Assembly (NCBI RefSeq): GCF_037176765.1
Contig: NC_090023.1
Location: forward strand, 214,084,506-214,148,505
Origin: Anolis sagrei
Lineage: Eukaryota; Chordata; Lepidosauria; Squamata; Anolidae
Length of the DNA stretch: 64,000 nt
Reading direction: 5' to 3'
Shown: in pieces, positions 47,130 through 59,100 of the stretch
Layout of the letters: each line of letters begins with the position of its first letter
Position numbering within the stretch: position 1 is the stretch's first letter
Made by a program: the position numbers and the translations under genes
Notes under the pieces: generated by a model
Seen by the model: only the letters and a program-made list of their open reading frames with translations
Databases searched by the model: none
What the model was told of the DNA's origin: nothing

Positions 47130-50100
47130 GTTAGAGAATTTTTGAATTTGAATTTAATGATTTTAAGTTTTCATCCTTGCACAGATTTGGCTTTCTCTCA
47201 GTACCCCTTATGGCAAGTTTAAAAAACTGCTTTGACTTCCTTGGGGAATGGGTGTTGTGGTTTTAAAATGTAATGATTTAGTTTCCCCTGGAAATGTGTG
47301 CACCTTTTGCTATATTTCTTTGTAATGCCACATGTATCTTGAACGTCCCAGGCAGAACAAATCTTGTGTATTTAAATATATTTATATACTAGCATTCAGT
47401 TACATGGTTGTCAAAGTGGTGCACAGTATATTGAAATAAAGCAAGGTACAAACAGATATCTTTAATCTGTGCCTAACAAAGACTGAAATTCTAAAAAGCA
47501 GACCTTGATTTGGCAGTTTTTAATAAGGGAGTCAATTTTATTATGCCTTTGTATATAGTGGGACTTCAGCATTCACAGATTTTTGTATCCATAGCGAGCC
47601 CTGGAACTAAACCCCAGTGGATATTGAGGACCCTCTGTAGCAATAGTAGCATAAAAATCAGCATTTTGAGTCTTGTCTGTTTGAAGTTCTCTATAGCTTC
47701 CAAGATGACAATTGTCGATAATGGGCATTGTCTAATTGTATAGATTTGTCAATTCGGTCCCAGCAAATAAGGTGTCTCTCTTCAGAACAATACTTTTCAT
47801 CATATGAGGTGAAAGAATTCAGTGTGTACAATATTTCTCTTCAAATACACAGGTTCCTTGACCCGTGAAATGACTGAGCCTTCTCTTGCACTTGCTTATT
47901 GAGGCAGCCAGGAATCACACTACTCTTACATCTTTACACCCTTTCTTTCCAAAGTGGGTTTGAAATCCTGTTGTTGAAGAGAGAGCTTTATAAGATGAAA
48001 ATGTTAAATTTGCACATATGGAGTATGTTAATCTTTTGATATACTTTCAGTGAATTTAATTTTTTTTCTGACATGTTTTTATTTGCATTCACAGCGCATG
48101 ATAAACCTCTCTGAAATGACACCATATATCATGTGTTCCATCTGCAAGGGGTACTTTATAGATGCCACAACCATCACAGAGTGCCTTCATACATGTATGT
48201 AGTCGTACTGATTTCTTCTTCAAAAGAAACTTAGTTTTTCATATACAGAAATATTAGTTCTGGAATGCTGGAACAACTGCAGTAATCCATCTGGGTTTTC
48301 AGTGAAGTTTCTTGTGTTCTTTCCTCTTCTCCTTCATTTTTCATTCTTTTCAGTTCTGAGATTAAATTTTGGAGAAGCACCTTTTCTTAAAATGTATTAT
48401 CTCAACTGAACAACTACCTGTTGGGGAGACTTACCTGGAGTTCCTGCGTTTGACAGGGGGTTGAACATGATGACTAATTGAACCTTTTTCAGCTCTGATA
48501 TTATGTGATTGTTGTAACTTCCTTTAGTGTTCTGCCTCTCATATAATGAAATAACTATCATACTTCCAACTTTTGGTGCTTGACTTCTGCCACATGACAA
48601 TTCAAGCCTAGAGCATGTTTTCCATCCCCAAATCCATGAACTTACGTTTTGGTGCTGGTACCTGAAGTGCATAATTATGATATTGCTCAATTGCCAGTCA
48701 GCCCTTTATGTTTGCACATTTGACCTTTGCAAATTATATTTAAAATGTTCTCTCTAGGAATCTCTAAGCCCTCCAGTGCAACTCTTATAGTCCGCATCCA
48801 CCAGATGTTGACTATAGAGTCATGCTGGAGAACCTAGAAGTTCCAAGAGAGAACACTTCTAGGTATCCCTAGATAGTCCAGTGTGATTCTGTGGTCACCC
48901 ATTGGCAGAAGTTTACCATAGAGTCATACTGGAGGATCTAGAGATTCCTAGAGAAGGTGTTCTCTAAGGTTAAGAAATGTAATTTATTTATTTTTTAAAT
49001 GTGGTTTTTCCATTTTTGCTCGTGTTTTGGCCCTTAACTGTAGTGAATGTGGAGGCTGGCGGATTTTATATCATGCCTTGTCAGAAAAGGAATACCAAGT
49101 ATAAACTTCTCAGATGCAGCAGCTGGGGGAGTAAGATAGGGTAACTTTATTTCATTACATTATTGTATGCATCGCTAAACCCATCTTTGTAAGCCACCAG
49201 GCTAGATGTCTCCAGTACAGTCCCCACATCTGCGGGGGGGGGGGGGGGGGTACATTCCCAGACTTCATGTGGATATGCAAAACTCCAGATCATACCAAGC
49301 CATATTAAAGGATTTCTGGCCCAAAGAATGTCATAGAATTACACTGGGGATCTAGAAAGTGCTTGAGAGGGTATATTTTGTCAGACATAGATAAATAAAC
49401 TACAGACACCAGTCTCCTGGATATGGGGAGCGAGGCGGTATCATGCTGTATTTTAGCAAAACTATTGCCTTTTCACTTTGTTTATTTTGCAAATCACCTG
49501 CATTTTAGCCAACTCTTAGTAACGTGCTGCATCATACGAGTAGAACAAACAACTCAGCATCTGTATACTTGCCTACAGTTCCCTGTCTCAGGCACAGAAG
49601 AATTGTTTAGCTGCATGTGCTCCCTTTTTAAAATCAGTTTTATCCTTATTTATTTATGCAATGCTTTTGACACGAAATAATAAATATGTGGTAATTGTTA
49701 CTTATTACTAGGCATGTAATTGTAACTTTGTTTTTTTACAGTTTGTAAAAGCTGCATAGTTAGACATTTTTACTACAGTAACAGATGTCCAAAATGCAAC
49801 ATTGTTGTACATCAGACGCAACCTCTTTATAATATCAGGTAAGAATCTTAAATGGTTTTTGTTCTACACTGTGCTTGTTGTGTTGTTTGCGGGGAAAGTA
49901 TAATTGAAAACTTTTTGCTGTCCCATAGAAAAACTTCATCAGCCTGCAGAAAATTATTAATTTCCTTTACTATTCAGAAAAGAAAGAAAATCTGCATATC
50001 CCCAAAAGCTGCCTTTTCCTTGATTTTTTTTCCATTTGTTGTCTGTTTCTGTTTCTCACTCAGTATACCAATACAGTGTTTGAAAGATAATAGTGAATTT

Positions 50101-53100
50101 GCTTTTGTGAATTATGGCTATTGGGCTATTACCCATTATGCATCTAATTCAATTTGACACCACTTTAATTGTCATGGCTCTGTGGTGTGGAATCAGGGGA
50201 GTTGTAGTTTTACAAGGTCTTTAGCCTTCTCTGACAAAAAGTGCTTGCTGTGCTTCACCAAGCTACAATTCCTAGGATTTCATATCATTGAGCATTTAAA
50301 TTGATGTCAAACTGCATTAATTCTGTAGTGTAGCTGCATTAATTCCTTAGCTCTCTTGAAAAATTCTCTGTGAAGGACAGAATAATTTTTGTGCTGCTCT
50401 ATAATTATAGATTTAAAGTGTTTGTGTCTAATATATTTAAATTTAATAAATATCTTCATATCTATTCCTATAGGCTGGATCGACAGTTGCAAGATATAGT
50501 ATATAAATTAGTTCTCAACTTGGAAAAAAGTAAGTCTTGCATTTTTATCTTGCTGGTGTGAATAAAAAATAAAAGCAGGCTTAAATAGAGAGTACAGGGA
50601 GTGTCAAGTATTTTTATTGTGAGTAATATTTCCAAATCATCTAGTTTTGTATTTTTATTATTAGAATTCTCTCTGTCTTCTGTGAGTATCAATTTCTGCA
50701 GTAAAACAGACTCATTTATAAATTTATTTTATTTATACCTCACCTTTTTCCCTGTGGGGACTTTAAAGTGAAATATAAACTGTGATACAATTTTAATACA
50801 ATTTTTAATGAATAGTATTGTATTAGTTTTGTGCTCACTGTTTACTGCTGTATAGATTTAGGTTCAAATACAGTTAAAATATAATAAATACAATTCAGAC
50901 TCCATTTAAAATGCACAATCTCCCCCAGAATCCCACCCACAACCTCCTCAGCAGTGTGTTCTAAGCATTTCCCCCCAAAGGTCTGCTGCACAAAAAGGTC
51001 CTGATCTCTCTTGAGAGGGAGTTCCACAGTCTAGGAGCAGCCATCAAAAAAAGCCTTCTCTCTTGTTCCCAGGTTACTATACATACATTTCTTAAAGAGA
51101 CACTACAGTCTTCACATTGTTTTACTGCAGCACTTCTAAACAATTCCATTTGAATTCTTGTTATAAGTAATTCTTGTTATGAGTCACCTGAGGGCTGAGA
51201 AAAGCGGTATAGAAATAAAGTAAATAATAAATAAATAACACAAAAAGTGCTCAAATAAATAAATTGCCAAACTTACATATTTTTTTTCACCTCCCTTTTA
51301 TCTGGTGTCAACATTTTCCCACTGAAATTAATTAATTTATTTATTTATGCGCTTGTATACCGCTAATATCTCAGCCTAAGTCGGCGACTCATTGCGGTTT
51401 ACAACACTTAAAAAACAGTATTCAGTTTAAAAGCATTGATTTAAACATGTAAGTATGGGCAGTCCCCAAGTTAACAAACATCCGACTTACAAATGACTCA
51501 TAGGTAAGAACGGAAGTGAGACAACAGGAAGTGAGAGAAATCAACCTCTAGGAAGGGAAATTCACTGCTGAATGAGATAGCATGCGGAAAAGGGGTCTCA
51601 ACTGAAGCTTTTTCACCAATCCTTGTTTCCACAACAAAACAATTTTTCAAAATCCAATTATCACAGGGACATAAAGTGAAGTGAAATTTTTTGAACGGGG
51701 AGCAGACAGCAAAACAAACACCAGGCGTTAACCCCTATGCTATCTAAAGATAGATAGACAGACAGACAGATCTTTCCAACAATTTAGTAGCCACAGCTTC
51801 CATCGTCCACATAGTCTTGGTTTTTTGTATCCCTAATTGCTTCCTTTCTTCAAGTCAGTTGGAACATTGCAAATGGCAAATCACATCCCATCTTAAAAAT
51901 GATTGAAGACCTATTCATTAGTAATTTTGGGCCTTTTTCTTTTTGAATTCTTTTACAGATATTATTATTTGTGCTTACAGTCTGCACACAGTTTTGCCTA
52001 GCATAATCAACACCTGTGCAATAAAACCAGTAAAATTTATACATGTCAAAAGCATGTTTTGCAAATTAGGCTTTCTGGTGTTAAACAATTGTGTGTTTCA
52101 AGCCAAGAGACAGCATTAAAACACAAGGAAACAGAAAAAGATTGTAGAGGAGAGGCAACTTTTGAAATGGAGTCAAGGCTCACTTTTGAAATATAGATAT
52201 ACAGAATTGTCACAGTAAGTTATATTTCTTAGGTCTTAAAATGCATTGGTCATTTCCAAACTAGGGTTCCATATATCTTTTACCATTTTCAAGCTTTGCT
52301 TTCTTGTTTCATGGTCTTTAATGATCACTTAACTGTATAAATGTATGAAAACTCCTACTGGTTTTGGGGATTGCAATTGTCAATATGAATATCAAAAAGA
52401 TCACTAAAGTTTCTATACATTGTATTGTCACTGTTCAACAAAACAAAAATAATCCATTGCATATTTTAGGAGAGAAAAAGCAAATGCATGATTTCTACAG
52501 AGAGAGAGGCCTAGAAATTCCAAAACCTGGTAAGTTTATAAATATCTTGGCTGTTTTCTACTGATGAATGATGTAGTTGTGTTTTCTGACTGTGGTTTGT
52601 CCAGCGCCCTAGGGATGTTTACTAGCAGGGTACAATCCTGATATGTACTCTTTGATGGACAAGGTAGTTACTGTGGCCATTACAAGAACTGTTGGTGATT
52701 GGCTGTGAGAATAATTGCTTGTTGAACTATATTATGGGATTTTGTTTGTGTTTTGTCAATTTACTTCTTCATATACTCCAGCAAAGTGATATTTAAACCA
52801 TAACTTTTGAAGCATAGTTGTGAAGTTGGGATGGAGTGGCATAGGATTCAGAAAGATGCATATTATGACATCATGTACACTGATGTCCATGAAATCTCAA
52901 GCTAAAATAGATCAGTTAGTCTAAAGGTGCTGCTAGATTTCACTTTCATTTTCCCCTTTTCCTTATCCTTTCTTTAGTCAGTTATCTTATTCTCTAGTCT
53001 AGCAGTTCTCAGAATGTGCTCCACGGAGCTCTTGGGGCTTCTCAAGGCACACTGAGAGGCTTTGAGCTACTCTTCTCCTCACTTCCCAGAACCCTGCCCC

Positions 53101-56100
53101 CGTAACGCCAGATCACTCAGTACCAGGCACTCCCCCTCCCCGCAGCTGGACTCCAAAGAGAAGCCACCTTCCCCCAACATCACAGAGTTCCTGGCAGGGC
53201 ACCTCCCTTCGCCCTCCTGCCCTTGCACCTCTGGCCACCCTCTGCACTTTGCCTAGCATCCTGTGATGGAGCTGCTCCATCAGCCACATGTGCATTAGGG
53301 CCTCTTCCACATGAGATGTGAGGCAAAGGGCTGGTGAGTCGGAGCTGGGAGAGCGAAGGGAAGAAGGCCCCACACCAAAGAGTATGATGCATGGGTGGCA
53401 GGGAGGGGGACAGCACTTCCTAAAGGCCAGGGGTACGCAAGGCCCCCCTGCAGAGTCAGGATCCTGGCAGAAGGTGGTTGTGCTGGATAACCTCTTGGGG
53501 TATCTTCCCACTCTAGGATTCTATGATATAAATTTTTAACACAGGTTCGTTGGCCATCTGTCGGGAGGGATCAGACCATGTTTTTTCCTGCCTGGTAGAA
53601 AAGGGATGCTTTGATTGTGTTCTTCTTGCATGACAAAAGAGGGCTGGACTGGATGGCATCTGTGGTTTCTGCTAGTGCAGCTGCTGTTGTTACAAAGGCC
53701 AGATAAACAACTGTTGGGGGTGCTTTGATTGTATTTTCCTGCATGGGAGAAGGGGATTGGACTGGATGGCCTCAGGGGGTTTCTAATGAAATACTGTTAA
53801 GTTTGTATTGGTTAAAATTGTTCTTCATTTTAAATATTGTATTTTATTTTTTGGCTGTGTGAGTTAGTTCACACAAACAATCTCCATCGTTCTGCCAGTG
53901 GCCCAGCTCATGCCTGATATATATATATTATATATAATATAATATATATACATTTCTTGGGGCTCCACGAGAAACACTTGCTCCAAAAAGTGCTCCATGA
54001 CTAAAAAGGTTTGAGAACCCCTGCTCTAGTCTGTACTTATAAATAAGATATGCTAGTATTAAGGGCCAAATGTCATTATAATTAAAGTCATTAGATCAGA
54101 TATTGTCCCTTGCTTGTTACCCTTTCTTGCATCTTTATGATAATATCCAAAACTTGCCCAAACTCATGGCAGTGGTGAATATCAGTCCCAAGAGTATGGC
54201 TTGACTTTCTAGCCAGTCGTGATTTGTAATTATTAATATTTATATGTAAGTGCCAAGATTTGTGTAGTGCTTGCTTTAACATTTATCATAATATGAGACA
54301 CATAACAGCAACAACAACAACAACTTTTCATTTCTTACCTACCTCTCCCCCATGGCTTGAGGCAGGTCACAGCACAGTAAATACAACAAATACTATTACA
54401 TTTCACACATCGTTTCATAAAAGATACATACATTTTATAGCATTTCTATAAAATGCACATTAATCTCACAGGACAGAGACCAAAACACAGGACATAAGTG
54501 TAAAAGGCATGCTTTCTACTGGCTGGGTAGACCTGTCAGAAGATAGAGGTTTTTAGATGGTTTTTAATTTCCAACAGCTTATCTAGCTGTCAGAGCTCTT
54601 TCAGCAGGTCATTCCGCAGTCTGGAGTACATGCCCTCCAGAGGACCTAAGCGTTGGGGGCCGATTGTATGAGAGAAGGCGACCCTGTAGGCAACCTGGAC
54701 CCAAACTATGTAGGGCTTTAAAGGACAAGACCAAGACCTTGTACTTTGCCCAGAAACTAATTGGCAGGCAGTGGAGTGACTTTAGGATAGGTGTAATATG
54801 CTCACTCCTAGATATTCTTTGACAACAGTTCTAATGATTTTGGCCCTTTTGAATTCGTAAGAGTGCATCTAAGCATTACTGAACTATAAAAAAGTTTATT
54901 CAGCTTGTGATTTAAGGTTTTATTCTATTGTAGATGGAAAATTCTACCGTGCTGCTTTGGTATTTTATAGTTTCATCCTTTTCTACTTTAGCAGTACCAC
55001 TACCAATTGCTGCAGGCAGAGGAAGACCCCGCAAAGTTCTGGGGTCAGTGTTCCGAATTCCCCCAGAACTTGACACATCACTACTCCTAGAATTCATTGG
55101 GTAAGTAAAACATAAATCCACCCCACCCCCCCCACCCCCCACCCCGCCATTTTTCCAAACTGTAACATTTGAAAATTGGCTAGAAGAGAAAAGGACAGTA
55201 CCAAAAAGTGGTCTTTGGGTACATAATAATTTTAGATGAGGAAATCCCAATGTATAGAAACCATACCTCTCTTTAACTGCTTCCTTAACCAAAGATAGAT
55301 TTTTCTTGTATTTCTGATCTCTTTTCTTTTCTCTGAAAATTTTGTCAACAAATAACATTACTATTGTGTTGTCGAAGGTTTTCATGGCTGGAATCACTAG
55401 GTTGCTGTAAATTTTTGGCCATGTATGGCCATGTTCCAGTAGTAGTCTCTCCTGACATTTCACCTGCATCTATGGCAGGCATCTTCAGAGGTCTGTTGGA
55501 AATCCAGCAACCCAACATTGCTATTTTTATAAAACCACATTCATATTATAATATGCTACACTTCAAAAGGAGCTTACGGAGAAATGATTTTCACTGTGGT
55601 CGGTGTGATTACTTCCAGCAAAATATGCACCAGATTGCAGACTAAGTTAACATGCTTGGGGTCCATACCATTATTTAATATAAGAAGAGAAAGTGATCAG
55701 AGTCTTAACTAATGTGATGTCAAGATTTTTTTTATTTAACCTGCATTTTGAACCACTAGGGGGCAGTGACAGCTAGTAATTTTAGAATAGCAGTGTGGTA
55801 TAATGTCTGAACATGTGAATTTTCAAAATGAAACTAACTGCGAACTAAGTAAAATATAATTGTGTTGTATTTTTTATAATCTTAACAAACCAATATTAAA
55901 CCATTGAAAACATTATTTTAGATGAGATGGAAGAAGTTAGCTAAATACCCTAAAAGCACAAATCCCATCTGATCTTGTAAGCCAAGCAGGTTCAGTCTTG
56001 ATCAATACATGGATAGGAACCACAAACAAACACTGGGTACTGTAAGCTATATTCCAGTAGGATGAAGGGAGAATCAAGAGAGTGGTCATCAGCAGGCCCA

Positions 56101-59100
56101 GAAGTCGTGAAGCAAATTAATAGTCCAAAGAAACAAAGCCAGCAAGAAGCAATAGTCATACATCATAGGCAGTCCCAAGAATATTGCCAGTCATCAAGAC
56201 GGGATGGCTGAGAATAACAAAACAGCCAGGGATTTATAGGCTTCTGTCTCAAGACGCCAGGTGTCCAGTTAGTCAGTTAACAGCCACTGGAACTATTGCA
56301 ATCTCTCATTGCTTTTTTGCTGGTCAGTGTCTGCAACCTCCTGTTGGGGTTAGGCTGCCCTGTGCTTCAGCCATTAGCTCATTGGACTTAGAGAGACCAT
56401 TGTCATCATGAGGCATAGATTCTTAAGAATTTGCCTCCTTCTCTGTGTCTGAATCTTCCAACTACAGGGTATGGGCTATGACGGCCTTAAGCAGACAGAC
56501 CACATGAAGGCATGTATCAACCAAATTACAAAACTGCTCCCATTTTGAAAATCTTTGTTTTAAACATTTGATACTCTGAAAGAGTATTAGTGGTATATAA
56601 AAAATGCTGGAATAGGCAGGCATGTAATTCCTTTAACATTTGCTTACTTTGTATCTTGTGGTATTATAGTTTCATATGGCTGGCCCAAGAATTATATAGA
56701 AAAAAGTTACAAAATCAACTTTGTGTTCTTTTTTTCCTTTTTTAAAAAAACTAACCTGTCAGTCAGACAGGTTATTGTGAGATGTACTCATCTGCCTTTT
56801 TCAGAAAAAAAATCAGTGATTTTATTCTGATGAAGGTATTCATCTCTCCCTTCATACTAATTATCCCATGGTGCTTGAATCAATTTGGTAAAAAGCTAAC
56901 AAAATAATGAAACAAAAGCTGCTAAACTGAATCCAGTGTTTGTCTTATTTGAAATAAAAGTGAATTAATTTAGTCATAGCTAACTTGATTTTTTAAATAT
57001 TCTGTAAGACTGTGTGTGTGTGTGTGTGTCTAATGTATCTACTTTATATGTGTATGGATGCAAACCATTGTGTTTTCAACAGAAAAAGATAATTTATACT
57101 TTTGTTACCTTTGTATAAGTCTAAGGAATTCCATGCTTATCTTTTTAAAATATATTTAAAGTCATTTATAATATTTCTGTAGGAATAACTTTTAAAATTG
57201 TAAGCCCTTAGGAATGATTTTATAATTAACTGTTTTGAAATAATCCAAATTATATCTTTTAGCAGTTAAGTCTTTCCAGTGGTACTGAAAAGACATAAGA
57301 GTAACTAATTTGGGAATAGAAAGTAGAATTGTCTGAGAAAATAACCTTTTTGTCCATCTTTTACATGTGTATATAGATAAAGCAATAGAGCTAAAACGTT
57401 TTGAAAGATAAAATTCTTGTCTGTACATTTGGGTCTCTTTATCAGGAAAAAGGAAGCTAATGTTCTGGAATACAATTTTAAAGTTGATTGCATTTATGAT
57501 TGTTCCACTCGACTCTCAGTCTTGCACGTATGCAGTCTGCCTTTCAGAGACTTTTGGGAGCTAAATATAGCAATTCAGGTCTGCAAGGCTTTAAACTACA
57601 TGTGTAGCTCTGCTAAAATCAAACTGACTGTTTTTTCCTAATATAGAATGTTGCAAACCAAAGCTAATGTTGTCAGATTATATTAACACTATAATGATGT
57701 TGTTTGTTCCTGTGTCAATGCAAAAGCTGCTGCTTACATATTTAAGAGATATTTCCATGTACAATTGGAATACACTGGTCTGGTTTGGACATATCTCAGA
57801 TCGAAAAGCAGAGATATGTACAAGCTTTCTGTCTGAATATTCTATCCTCGCATCAACCATAGGATTCATCCAAGTAGTGTTCAGTTTATCATAGTTTCCT
57901 TTCCCTCTGTATTAAGAAGCTACAGGGATCAGAAATAAATTAACAGGATCAAAACAAGCCAAGGTCTTTAAATTGATTTTAAATCACTTTAAAGACCTTG
58001 GCTTGTTTTGATCCTGTTACCCACAGCTTTCTGATTCATAAATATTGTGACATTTTATTTAATTGAAAGCATTTTGGGTTAATGGTATTTTACCAGGAAG
58101 GAAAGTATGGTAAGAAAATGAAGTATAACACATAAGATTTTTGTGTAACTGTTTAAGGAGCCAAAATATGTACATCTAAGTTGGTCCACTTTTTAATAAC
58201 ACTTATTCAACATACACTAATTTAAAATTAGGCTGAAAAATGTGGTATAAAAATAAAGTAAATAAATAAAATGTACAATAAATACGTGATTTGCATGAAG
58301 TTTTTGATCCAAATCTTGAAAGATAATATGAATATAATAATGACACCATGCTACATTATTTGCTTTCAACTGAGACAGTAGGATTTTGAAGCAGTGTTGA
58401 AATGGTGTGATGTGTTTTTTTAAATTATGTTGAAATCAGATGACATGAAGATGGTGGTAATTAATTGCCTTCTACATCTTTACAAGGCGAACTTGTCCCT
58501 TCCGTGGCAGATCCTTCTTGGGGCATGGGGGGGCGGGGTATTATGCAACCCAGGAGAGGCTAGGACACATTACATTATATGAGTAAAGGAATTTATTATT
58601 TGACGCAGCCTGCAATTTCTTCTTTGCCTCATCTATGAGAACTTTCTCTGAGCATTAGCTTTTACAGACCTTTCCTACCAAATTCCTCTTGCTCTTTCTA
58701 CCTTCTTCACTTCAGCATCCTACTTTTTTCACCAGTAAAAAAAATTAGAAATGTCTGTCTTTTTTCTCCTTTTTCATTTTTCTTTTCCCCCAAGGGTGCA
58801 CGTTAAGGAACAAAGTGAGAATTCTGTGAAAGCAAAAATCTCACTCAAAGTAGCAAAATTGAAGCCCAACAGTTCACCTTCTTCATTGCAGCTACAGCTT
58901 TGCACTCCCTTACCATCAAGTTCGTTGGGTCAGAGACTACCATCACAGCATTGCCCACAATTGATGGGCAAAGTGAAGTCTTAATTATTCACATTGAGCC
59001 CCTCAAGATGCAAAGTCTGACTTAGATATCATTGCCCACAGTCTAGATTTGTCATGTAGTGTTGCAGAAAGGTTCAGCAAAGCAGAAACAAGTAACCAAA

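Noticed and set aside
49235-49250. G-run as a G-quadruplex regulatory element
   Set aside because: A single homopolymer run in an intron; may also be an assembly weak point, with no supporting context.
54912-55469. 185-codon minus-strand open frame
   Set aside because: Crosses PCGF6 exon 6 in antisense and the Penelope fragment; composition is not protein-like.
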